From CAYMFD01 sp964389475 (lineage in GTDB: Bacteria; Bacteroidota; Bacteroidia; Chitinophagales; Saprospiraceae), in the NCBI GenBank assembly GCA_964389475.1, contig CAYMFD010000092.1, positions 1-15,767 of the forward strand: a DNA stretch of 15,767 bases, in the 5' to 3' direction. Below the pieces are notes generated by a model that worked only from the letters and a program-made list of their open reading frames with translations, made no database searches and had not been told where the DNA came from. The translations under genes and the position numbers were made by a program. Shown here piece after piece: positions 8,728 to 15,767 of this stretch (position 1 is its first letter; each line of letters starts with the position of its first letter).

Positions 8728-9951
8728 ATGGAAAAGCAAAAACACATCTACTTAGATAATAACGCAACTACACCTTGTGATCCACGAGTGGTAGACGCCA
8801 TGTTACCTTACTTTCACGAGATCCCGGGTAATGCAGCGAGTCGTAATCACCCATTTGGCTGGAAGGCCGAAGAAGGTGTGGATTATGCGAGAGAGCAGAT
8901 AGCTAACCTTATCAATGTAGATAGTAAGGAGATCATCTTTACGAGTGGTGCTACCGAAGCAGACAACTTAGCCATTAAAGGCGTATTCGAAATGTATGCC
9001 CGCAAAGGCAATCACGTGATTACACTTAAGACTGAGCACAAGGCTGTATTAGATGCTTGCAAAAAGATCGAGAAGCAAGGCGCTGATGTGACCTACCTCG
9101 ACGTAGAGGCTGATGGCTTGCTTGATATTGCCAAGCTAGAAGCAGCAATCACAGACAAGACTATACTCGTATCAGTCATGTGGGCCAATAATGAGACTGG
9201 TGTCATACAAGACATGAAAGCCATCGGCGAGGTATGTGCCAAGCATGGCGTACTCTTTATGAGTGATGCCACACAGGTCGTAGGAAAAATACCTGTTGAC
9301 CCCAAAGCTATGGGAATACACCTGATGGCCTTTACGGGACATAAAATGTACGGACCAAAAGGTGTAGGAGCCTTGTTCGTCAACCGTAAAAATCCACGTG
9401 TGAAAGTCACCGCACAGATGGATGGCGGCGGACACGAGCGGGGCATGCGATCGGGTACTCTCAATGTGCCTGGTATCGTGGGTATGGGTAAGGCTGCTGA
9501 GATAGCTAGCAAAGAAATGCATGCTGATGCCGCACGCCTGAGTGTCTTACGGGACAAACTAGAGACTGCTCTTAAGGATAATCTCGAGGAGGTGTATGTG
9601 AATGGTAGCGTAGAGCATAGGATGCCACATGTGACCAATATCAGCTTTAAGCATGTAGAGGGCGAGGGTCTTATGATGACCTTTAACCAAAACATCGCTG
9701 TATCATCTGGGTCAGCTTGTACGTCTGCATCCCTAGAGCCATCGTACGTATTAATAGCCTTGGGTCTAGGAGATGACCTGGCGCATAGTAGTATACGCTT
9801 TAGCCTAGGTCGCTTCACTACCGAAGAAGAAATAGACTACACGATCGATGCCCTCACTAATGGCGTCAACCATATGAGAGACCTCAGCCCGATATGGGAG
9901 ATGTATAAAGATGGTGTAGACCTAGATGCTGTAGTCTGGGCAGAACACTAA
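8728..9951 (+). CDS. iscS: Cysteine desulfurase IscS (class V aminotransferase fold, PLP enzyme)
   Basis: The 407-residue protein converts L-cysteine to L-alanine and passes the released sulfur, as a persulfide, to IscU for iron-sulfur cluster assembly in the cytoplasm. Visible hallmarks are YLDNNATTP (8-16), the PLP-stacking His104 (TEHKAV), NNETG at 154-158, the PLP ring ligand region SDATQ (179-183), the Schiff-base Lys206 in TGHKMYGPKG, RSGTLNVP (241-248) and the catalytic Cys331 in the mobile loop SSGSACTSASLEPSYVL. Length and Lys position agree with E. coli IscS (404 residues, Lys206, Cys328), placing it in group I (IscS/NifS) rather than SufS. It is first of three co-directional genes; the next is the scaffold IscU after 104 bases. 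The only nearby ATG with a promoter element upstream is 8728. NifS naming is the main alternative. Confidence 0.96.
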   Translation: MEKQKHIYLDNNATTPCDPRVVDAMLPYFHEIPGNAASRNHPFGWKAEEGVDYAREQIANLINVDSKEIIFTSGATEADNLAIKGVFEMYARKGNHVITLKTEHKAVLDACKKIEKQGADVTYLDVEADGLLDIAKLEAAITDKTILVSVMWANNETGVIQDMKAIGEVCAKHGVLFMSDATQVVGKIPVDPKAMGIHLMAFTGHKMYGPKGVGALFVNRKNPRVKVTAQMDGGGHERGMRSGTLNVPGIVGMGKAAEIASKEMHADAARLSVLRDKLETALKDNLEEVYVNGSVEHRMPHVTNISFKHVEGEGLMMTFNQNIAVSSGSACTSASLEPSYVLIALGLGDDLAHSSIRFSLGRFTTEEEIDYTIDALTNGVNHMRDLSPIWEMYKDGVDLDAVVWAEH

Positions 9952-9957
9952 GCAAAG

Positions 9958-9997
9958 AGTCCCAAGGCAACTACTTCAGTGGTGGTCTCTGGGAACT
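9958..9997 (+). other. Possible RNA hairpin between iscS and iscU
   Basis: The 104-base gap between iscS and iscU holds AGTCCCA (9958-9964) facing TGGGAACT (9990-9997), a 7-base stem with one bulged A, enclosing a nested ACTAC-TTCA-GTGGT stem-loop (9970-9983, one G-U pair). There is no T-run after it, so it is not a standard terminator. It could be a processing or stability element adjusting the ratio of IscS to IscU, or chance. Confidence 0.3.
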
Positions 9998-10055
9998 ACT
10001 CCTTAAACCAACTTGTTGAAAATAATAACCGATAACAAAGCACAACTATAATATT

Positions 10056-10460
10056 ATGGCATATTCAGATAAACTACTCGACCACTTTAAGAATCCTAGA
10101 AATGTAGGAACGCTAGATAAAGCTTCGAAACAAGTAGGTACAGGTCTAGTAGGTGCACCAGAGTGTGGTGATGTGATGAGACTTCAGATCGAGGTAGATG
10201 ACGAAAGCGGTACCATCAAGGACGCTAAGTTTAAGACTTTCGGATGTGGGTCAGCTATCGCATCATCGAGTCTAGCAACAGAGTGGCTCAAAGGCAAAAC
10301 AGTGGACGAAGCCCTATCTATAGACAACATGGCTATCGTAGAAGAGCTAGCATTACCACCTGTTAAGATTCACTGCTCTGTACTAGCGGAGGATGCTATC
10401 AAAAGTGCTATCGCTGACTATAAAGAGAAGCAAGGAGTCGAGGCAGCAGCCGAGGCTTAG
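10056..10460 (+). CDS. iscU: Iron-sulfur cluster scaffold protein IscU
   Basis: This 134-residue protein is the scaffold on which [2Fe-2S] clusters are built from IscS sulfur and iron before transfer to targets. All functional residues are visible: Cys37 and Asp39 in GAPECGDVM, Cys64 in FGCGSAIASSS, the LPPVK chaperone-recognition motif (100-104) and His106-Cys107 in KIHCSVLAEDAIKSAIADYK. It aligns along its whole length with E. coli IscU (MAYS start, DHF.NPRNVG), with one extra residue before Cys64 and a short Ala/Glu-rich tail. LPPVK is the binding site of the HscA chaperone in proteobacteria, but hscA and hscB are not next to it here. It sits between iscS and the A-type carrier gene (23 bases) and is probably co-transcribed, since no -7 element is visible in front of it. 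Confidence 0.97.
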   Translation: MAYSDKLLDHFKNPRNVGTLDKASKQVGTGLVGAPECGDVMRLQIEVDDESGTIKDAKFKTFGCGSAIASSSLATEWLKGKTVDEALSIDNMAIVEELALPPVKIHCSVLAEDAIKSAIADYKEKQGVEAAAEA

Positions 10461-10483
10461 TCATTAAACAGTAAATAATAGTC

Positions 10484-10810
10484 ATGGTATTCGTAGCAGA
10501 CAGCGCCAAAGAAAAAGTCCAAGAACTCTTGAGCCAAGAAGGTCTAGGAGAGGATTACTTCGTGAGAGTAAGTGTTACCTCTGGTGGTTGCAGTGGTCTA
10601 AGTTACAACATGGACTTTGATAATGAGTCTCAGCCTACCGACCAAGTATTTGAGGATAATGGTATGAAGGTAGTATGTGATCTCAAGAGCTTCTTGTACT
10701 TGTGCAACACGACACTAGAGTTTAGCGGTGGCCTTAACGGGAAGGGCTTTTACTTTAACAATCCCAATGCCGCTAGGACATGCGGGTGCGGTGAGAGTTT
10801 TGCCGTGTAG
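10484..10810 (+). CDS. iscA: A-type iron-sulfur carrier protein, IscA/HesB/ErpA family
   Basis: The 108-residue protein has the three invariant cysteines of A-type carriers: Cys36 in SGGCSGL and Cys100/Cys102 in the C-terminal TCGCGESF. Such proteins accept clusters from IscU and deliver them to apo-enzymes, or help mature [4Fe-4S] clusters. Length and cysteine spacing match IscA and ErpA closely, and two further cysteines (65 and 74) are extra. Sequence alone does not separate IscA from ErpA or SufA; the name follows from its place 23 bases after iscU. It is the last gene of the operon, with a terminator 30 bases past its stop. Confidence 0.9.
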   Translation: MVFVADSAKEKVQELLSQEGLGEDYFVRVSVTSGGCSGLSYNMDFDNESQPTDQVFEDNGMKVVCDLKSFLYLCNTTLEFSGGLNGKGFYFNNPNAARTCGCGESFAV

Positions 10811-10839
10811 TCACGTATCTGCCTTTGGCGAAAAATTAT

Positions 10840-10875
10840 AAAGACCCTTGATCAGTCAATCTTGGGTCTTTTTTT
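10840..10875 (+). terminator. Intrinsic terminator of the iscS-iscU-iscA operon
   Basis: AAAGACCC (10840-10847) pairs perfectly with GGGTCTTT (10864-10871), and the right arm merges into a run of T residues through 10875. The loop contains TTGA/TCAA, which can extend pairing. It follows the iscA stop codon by about 30 bases and is the clearest terminator in the window. Confidence 0.88.
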
Positions 10876-10930
10876 GTGCCTATTGCGGACGTGAACACTT
10901 GACCATACAACGCCATTACCCATAGAGTAC

Positions 10931-10938
10931 TATCTTTA
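10931..10938 (+). promoter_or_regulatory. Weak -7-like element before the M36 peptidase gene
   Basis: TATCTTTA matches seven of eight positions implied by TAnnTTTG and lies about 60 bases before ATG 10998, inside the 187-base gap after the isc terminator. The nearest TTG (10899-10901) is too far upstream (29 bases) for a normal -33 element. Only the location makes it plausible. Confidence 0.22.
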
Positions 10939-10997
10939 GATGAAGATGGATCAGGTAAATCCGTCTCACTGTTCCTACCCCTAGACACCATACTGAT

Positions 10998-13900
10998 ATG
11001 ACTATGCAAGTCCTGACGAAGCCAAGTATTTTAGTGATCACCGCAGTAATGTCGATACTATTTGCATCGAACGCTGTAGGGCAATCCGGACCAGCTGCGA
11101 TACTCGATCAACTCCTCAGAAGTAATCCTAAAGTAGCCAGCGAATTAAAGCGTACCGATCTGGAGAGCCTATACTTGACAGATGACTATGTGACCGCGCA
11201 TAATCAGATCCACCATTATTACTTTCAAAAGAACATAAGTGGTATACCCGTCGACAATGGCTACTTACACCTACATACATCACTAACTACCGATGAAATA
11301 GTGGCTGCTCATACCAACCACCTCGACGTATCGAGCAAAACCGAGCCGTCACCAGCACTGACGGCCTCACAAGCTGTAGAGCTTGCCTTTGCCGATATCA
11401 GCCTAGATGCAGCTATCACTGAGGGCTCCCTCAGCAAAGATGAGAGTACTAACCAAAAGCAGACTTTCTCACCTACTACCACAGGCGTAGAGACCATCAA
11501 AGCACAATTATATTACATAGTTAATGCAGAAAATGCCCTTGCCCTCCACTGGCTAGTTGATGTGGACACCAGAGCACCAGAATACCACCTGTGGAGAATA
11601 TACGTAGATGCGACTACAGGTCTAGTTACTAAAAAACATGATCTCGTACTGTCATGTGATTTTGGGTATGGAGCAGAGCACAGTCACTCTTGTGTAGACC
11701 ATAATCATGGGACACATGGGTCGCGGAGTACAACAACAGCTGTAATGGGTGATGCCTATCGAATCTATGACATCCCTGTAGAGAGCCCAAATCATGGTAC
11801 TCGCATACTAGCGACAGATCCTGCCGACAGTCTCGCCTCACCATATGGCTGGCACGACGATAATGGTGTCACCGGGGCTGAGTATACTATCACTCGTGGT
11901 AACAATGTACTCGCTCAGGATGACATCAATGGCAACAACGGTAGTGGCTACAGTCCTGATGGCGGTCCTAATCAGCAGTTTGACTTTACCCTAGACTTTA
12001 CACAATCGGCCGGTGCTAATACAGCTCAAGCGCAGAACCTCAATAGCTCGTTGACCAATCTCTTCTTTTGGAATAACAAGATTCACGACTTATTCTACCA
12101 CTATGGCTTCGATGAGGTGAGTGGTAATTTTCAGGAAAACAATTATGGTCGTGGTGGCAATGGTGGAGACTACGTACTAGCCGATGGCCTCGATGGATCG
12201 GGGAGTAACAATGCCAATTTCGGGACACCTGCTGATGGTGGCAACCCTAGGATGCAGATGTTCTTGTGGGGATCAGTAAGTGGAGGCACCACCACCATGT
12301 CTGTCAATAGCCCGTCGTCGACAGCAGGATCCTATACGGCTGTAGGTGGGAGCTTTGGCCAGCTTAACTACTCTGTGACGGGGGATCTTGTGATCGTAGA
12401 CGATGGTGGTGCCAATAGCTCTCAAGGTTGTAATACCCTCACCAATGGTGCAGCTCTATCCGGTAAGATTGCCCTGATCGACAGAGGTAACTGTCAGTTC
12501 GGTACCAAGTCCCTTAATGCTCAGGCTGCAGGTGCTGTCGCTGTGATCATCTGCAATAACGATAATACAGCCCCTTTTGCTATGAGTGGTGGCAACGACG
12601 GAGGCGCCGTCAATATACCAGCAGTAATGATGAGTCAAGCCGACTGCGCTACGATACGGGTCAACATACCAGGTACTAATGTTACAATCACCACTAGCGG
12701 CGCTACACCACGCCTCGATGGCTCTTTTGATAATGGTATCATAGCTCATGAGTACGGACACGGCATATCCAATCGCCTAACAGGAGGCCCATCAGCTGCT
12801 AGTTGTCTCAGTAATCAAGAACAGATGGGCGAGGGCTGGAGCGACTTCTTCGGTCTGGTCATGACGCAAGAGACTGGGGACACTCGCAATACTAGCAGAG
12901 GTATAGGCACCTATGCCACTGGAGCACCTGTCACGGGAGGAGGGATACGACCATTTCCATACACGGCAGATATGACCGCAAACCCTAGTACATATGATGA
13001 CATCAAGACCTTCTCCGTACCCCATGGTGTAGGCTCTGTATGGTGTACCATGCTGTGGGACATGTACTGGGATCTAGTAGATCTCTATGGCTACGATCCG
13101 GACCTTATCAATGGTACGGGTGGTAATAATATCGCGATACAGCTCGTGATGGATGGCCTCAAGCTACAGCCCTGCTCACCAGGATTCGCTGATGGGAGGG
13201 ACGCCATAATACTCGCTGATCAGATCAATAACCAGGGAGCCAATAAGTGCCTGATCTGGAATGCCTTTGCTAGGCGGGGGCTAGGTGCTAGCGCATCACA
13301 AGGAGGTACGAACAGTAGGGCAGATGGTACAGAAGCCTTTGACCTGCCAGATGGCATACAGCTCATAGACAGCGAGACCACAGATATCGTAGAGGGTCAG
13401 CGCATGACTATAACAAGCACTGCCGTCTGCGACTGTACACCTAAGACCAATATCGAGATAAGCAGCACGGTCCCTCAAGGTCTTACCATCAACAATACGC
13501 TTATCGGCTCTGTCAATGGCAGTACGGTCAGCAATAGCGTAAGCTCACTAGGGACGGGTGACAGTCTACAGGTATCCTACATCGTACAGGCACCTCTGTG
13601 TAGTACTCCTGCAGGTACCGTCTTACTAGATGACGATGTCGAAGGAGTCCCACTATGGACATCCTCTACCCTATCGTCTAGCGGTAGCTGGAGTACGACG
13701 ACTACGCTTGCTAGTAGCGGTACGACATCATGGTATGCTTTTGGCCCAGATGTCACCTCAGACTTTGCACTCACGAGTAATAGTAGTTATACCCTCACAG
13801 GCAGCACGCTACTCACCTTTGCCCATCGCTACGAGACAGAGGGCCTGTGGGATGGTGGTGTCGTTGAGATATCTACAGATAATGGTGTGACGTGGCTAGA

Positions 13901-14954
13901 CCTAGGTCCACAAATGACTAAAAACGGCTACCCCAGCGCCTTCGCCAGTAATGGGTCCTCCAACCTAGCTGGTAGACCTGGGTTTACTGGCAATAGCAAT
14001 ACACAGTTCGGTACCAATACATGGATCAACACAGAGGTCGACTTGACGATATATGACGGGGAGGATGTCAGGATCAGATTTAGGTATGCTAGCGATGACA
14101 ACACCAATGTAGGTGGGATAGCAGGCTGGTACATTGATGACATCATACTCCAAGAGTTTACAACTAGAGTAATATCTACAACGGTAGCCGAGAATAATGT
14201 GACTGTGGCTACCGACCTGATTACCTTGACCCAAGAGGTGCCTGACCGATCGATTATATATGTAGATAGTAGTGCAATTGATGGCCTTGCAACTGGTACT
14301 AGCTGGACAGATGCCTTTGTAGATCTACAGAGAGCTTTAGATGCTACCGACTGTGAAAATGATGTAGTTGAAATATGGGTAGCAGCTGGCACATACTATC
14401 CTAGCAAAGTAAACGACAGAGCCGCGACATTTTTACTAAGAGAGAACACAACGATCTATGGTGGCTTTGAGGGTACAGAGGTCACTGTTATGGAGCGAGA
14501 TATAAATGCTTATCCCTCTATACTTAGTGGCGCAATAGGTGTATCGAATAACGATACTGACAATAGCTACCATGTCGTAACTGCAGCTGGGGTAGACCAG
14601 TCCGCAATATTAGACGGATTTACGATCCGTGATGGATATGCTGACGACAGTCCTGGTGTCGCCGGTGGTCTACTGATAGAGGACAGCTCCCCTCTCATAG
14701 CCAATTGCACATTAGCAAATAACTACGCAAGTAGTAGAGGCGGTGCGATCTTCTCAAATGACGGAGCTCCCACCTTGAGAGATTGTATCATCAGCAATAA
14801 CATGAGCGGCACTGGTCTAGCAGCAGGATTATTTCACCTTAGTGGAGAGCTAACTTTAGAGGACGTCACCGTCGATGAGGCCAGCGGGACCAGCGTAGAA
14901 AGTTACTCTCCAGCCACGATAACTATAAGAGGGACTACCACGATCAGCAACTAA
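10998..14954 (+). CDS. Secreted M36 (fungalysin-type) zinc metallopeptidase with PA, adhesive and beta-helix domains
   Basis: The 1,318-residue protein opens with a Sec signal peptide (core about 10-26, likely cleavage AVG|QSG after 28). An FTP/PepSY-like inhibitory propeptide follows to about 215. The M36 catalytic domain starts near YGWHDDNGVTGAEY (about 281) and carries the zinc site HEYGH (His584, Glu585, His588) with the third ligand Glu612 in MGEGWSDFF. A protease-associated (PA) domain, about 460-562 (GKIALIDRGNCQFGTKSLNA), is inserted before the zinc motif. After the catalytic end (about 800) come an Ig/DUF11-like segment, a jelly-roll-like region about 875-1055 (GVVEISTDNGVTWLDL, GWYIDDIIL) as in immune-inhibitor-A/MAM proteins, and a short parallel beta-helix 1085-1318 (WVAAGTYYPS, TIYGGFEGTE, GGAIFSNDGAPTLRDC). 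It probably degrades extracellular protein. It ends at TTTISN with no visible T9SS sorting domain. ATG 11004 is an alternative start. Its expression looks independent of the isc operon, which ends in a terminator. Confidence 0.93.
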   Translation: MTMQVLTKPSILVITAVMSILFASNAVGQSGPAAILDQLLRSNPKVASELKRTDLESLYLTDDYVTAHNQIHHYYFQKNISGIPVDNGYLHLHTSLTTDEIVAAHTNHLDVSSKTEPSPALTASQAVELAFADISLDAAITEGSLSKDESTNQKQTFSPTTTGVETIKAQLYYIVNAENALALHWLVDVDTRAPEYHLWRIYVDATTGLVTKKHDLVLSCDFGYGAEHSHSCVDHNHGTHGSRSTTTAVMGDAYRIYDIPVESPNHGTRILATDPADSLASPYGWHDDNGVTGAEYTITRGNNVLAQDDINGNNGSGYSPDGGPNQQFDFTLDFTQSAGANTAQAQNLNSSLTNLFFWNNKIHDLFYHYGFDEVSGNFQENNYGRGGNGGDYVLADGLDGSGSNNANFGTPADGGNPRMQMFLWGSVSGGTTTMSVNSPSSTAGSYTAVGGSFGQLNYSVTGDLVIVDDGGANSSQGCNTLTNGAALSGKIALIDRGNCQFGTKSLNAQAAGAVAVIICNNDNTAPFAMSGGNDGGAVNIPAVMMSQADCATIRVNIPGTNVTITTSGATPRLDGSFDNGIIAHEYGHGISNRLTGGPSAASCLSNQEQMGEGWSDFFGLVMTQETGDTRNTSRGIGTYATGAPVTGGGIRPFPYTADMTANPSTYDDIKTFSVPHGVGSVWCTMLWDMYWDLVDLYGYDPDLINGTGGNNIAIQLVMDGLKLQPCSPGFADGRDAIILADQINNQGANKCLIWNAFARRGLGASASQGGTNSRADGTEAFDLPDGIQLIDSETTDIVEGQRMTITSTAVCDCTPKTNIEISSTVPQGLTINNTLIGSVNGSTVSNSVSSLGTGDSLQVSYIVQAPLCSTPAGTVLLDDDVEGVPLWTSSTLSSSGSWSTTTTLASSGTTSWYAFGPDVTSDFALTSNSSYTLTGSTLLTFAHRYETEGLWDGGVVEISTDNGVTWLDLGPQMTKNGYPSAFASNGSSNLAGRPGFTGNSNTQFGTNTWINTEVDLTIYDGEDVRIRFRYASDDNTNVGGIAGWYIDDIILQEFTTRVISTTVAENNVTVATDLITLTQEVPDRSIIYVDSSAIDGLATGTSWTDAFVDLQRALDATDCENDVVEIWVAAGTYYPSKVNDRAATFLLRENTTIYGGFEGTEVTVMERDINAYPSILSGAIGVSNNDTDNSYHVVTAAGVDQSAILDGFTIRDGYADDSPGVAGGLLIEDSSPLIANCTLANNYASSRGGAIFSNDGAPTLRDCIISNNMSGTGLAAGLFHLSGELTLEDVTVDEASGTSVESYSPATITIRGTTTISN

Positions 14955-14979
14955 GCACTATCCATGGGGTAAGTGGCTA

Positions 14980-15630
14980 CTATTCACGGCCCGACAAGAT
15001 CATCTCTCGATCTAGTAACTGCTCGTAGTAGCTTACCAGCTCTTGCTCAAAATACACCACGTCATTCATGCTCATAGATGCAGAGGCAATAACTCCTCTT
15101 ACTTCAGCATTAGTCTCGGGATAGGTATTCGATAAAAAAGAAGACACCATATTTTCGTTAAATCGATTGTACTTGCCTTGGAGGGTATACAATCGATTTA
15201 AGATCTGCACCAGCTCCAAGCCTAACTCTTGGATAATGCCCGTCTGGACACCCGTATCATATGCACTACTACTGACAAAGCCGGGTCGAAATCCTCTAAA
15301 ATTGCTACTTCTAAAGCTCTCTGCTATACTCTCTTGAGTGAGTAAAGTATCAAAGTCTGCAACTAGCTTTTTATGGTAGTCATGTACGCTTATGATCGCT
15401 TGATGGTTCTCTTTAATCTCATTGACGAGCATCGATCTGTAGACATCAGCTTGATTATTCAATCGTAGCCGTTCTCCGTAATTGTTCATAGCAAAGCCAA
15501 GATAGACGCCGAACATGATGGGAAGGATCTGACCAAGAAGGCTACCAATTACTTGCTTGATCACACCAACATTAATCAACTTAATCCTTGAAATTACCCA
15601 ATCCGTATTTCTAGAAAAAAACTTCTTCAT
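14980..15630 (-). CDS. Small single-pass membrane protein, DUF6090-like
   Basis: The 216-residue protein has a basic N-terminus (MKKFFSRN), one hydrophobic segment about 27-48 (VIGSLLGQILPIMFGVYLGFAM) and directly after it NNYGERLR, then a helical region beginning VYRSMLVNEIKENHQAI. The order 'G(E/Q)I..V..G...A...NN(W/Y)..ER...........L...L..E...N' is what I remember of DUF6090 family proteins, which are common and uncharacterised in Bacteroidota. The remainder is predicted soluble and largely helical, probably cytoplasmic or periplasmic depending on topology. Function is unknown. It is convergent with the M36 peptidase gene, their stops being 25 bases apart, and no partner gene is visible upstream within the window. 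Family assignment is by eye only. Confidence 0.75.
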   Translation of the reverse strand: MKKFFSRNTDWVISRIKLINVGVIKQVIGSLLGQILPIMFGVYLGFAMNNYGERLRLNNQADVYRSMLVNEIKENHQAIISVHDYHKKLVADFDTLLTQESIAESFRSSNFRGFRPGFVSSSAYDTGVQTGIIQELGLELVQILNRLYTLQGKYNRFNENMVSSFLSNTYPETNAEVRGVIASASMSMNDVVYFEQELVSYYEQLLDREMILSGRE

Positions 15631-15767
15631 AATTACGTGTTACTATTCTATACCTACATAGATCTTAATCAGCTTACAACTAAAATTGCTGCTACTATGA
15701 GTCTAGCTAAAGCAGGAATGGAGGCTTAAAGATAAATAATGACAATCGCTAAATCATGTAGTATCCC
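15631..15767. other. Upstream region of the DUF6090-like gene, no gene recognised
   Basis: These 137 bases are AT-rich and hold no supported reading frame. On the minus strand TATCTTTA (15734-15727) resembles the -7 consensus, but it lies about 100 bases before the start codon and has no partner element at normal spacing. Confidence 0.4.

Noticed and set aside
9093..9818. 241-codon open frame on the minus strand
   Set aside because: It is fully antisense to iscS, whose identity is certain, and the translation shows no domain.
13928..14392. 154-codon open frame on the minus strand
   Set aside because: It is antisense to the adhesive and beta-helix part of the M36 peptidase and resembles no family.
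14955..14979. Possible bidirectional terminator between the convergent genes
   Set aside because: Only a short imperfect pairing (AGCACT with AGTGGCT) exists and there is no T- or A-run on either side.
15634..15728. Short plus-strand frame ending in a TAA near 15728
   Set aside because: It has no start near its 5' end after the upstream stop, is under 35 codons, and overlaps the promoter region of the minus-strand gene.

Overview
The window most likely comes from a bacterium of the phylum Bacteroidota, possibly a marine Saprospiria-type lineage (class-level placement is only a guess). The evidence is TAnnTTTG promoter -7 elements, no strong Shine-Dalgarno sequences, giant modular surface proteins built from SdrD B-like, PKD/Ig-like, GEVED and DUF11 units, an M36 peptidase with a beta-helix tail, and a DUF6090-like small membrane protein.

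Layout. (1) Positions 1-8407, minus strand: one uninterrupted reading frame of at least 2,802 codons, which I translated codon by codon in one frame. It runs off the left edge, so the C-terminus is missing. It encodes a secreted, multidomain adhesin-like protein that ends, inside the window, in acidic 115-residue tandem repeats. (2) Positions 8408-8727: a divergent intergenic region with a -7-like element on each strand. (3) Positions 8728-10810, plus strand: a compact iron-sulfur assembly operon of cysteine desulfurase (IscS), scaffold (IscU) and A-type carrier (IscA/HesB family), closed by an intrinsic terminator at 10840-10875. (4) Positions 10998-14954, plus strand: a secreted M36 (fungalysin-type) metallopeptidase with a PA insertion, an adhesive jelly-roll-like domain and a short parallel beta-helix, but no visible type IX secretion sorting domain. 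(5) Positions 14980-15630, minus strand: a small single-pass membrane protein resembling DUF6090, convergent with the peptidase. (6) Positions 15631-15767: upstream sequence with no supported gene.

How the genes relate. The three isc genes form one functional unit: IscS supplies sulfur, IscU builds the cluster and the A-type protein carries it. The giant protein and the peptidase are both exported and probably act at or outside the cell surface (adhesion, matrix, polymer degradation), but nothing in the sequence links them to the isc operon or to each other. I see no CRISPR array, phage, insertion sequence, tRNA or rRNA. The least ordinary features are the layered architecture of the giant protein (an Ig-like unit split by a foreign domain, and an internal anchor-E-like domain), the duplicated sequence around its two possible start codons, and the proteobacterial-looking ISC proteins.
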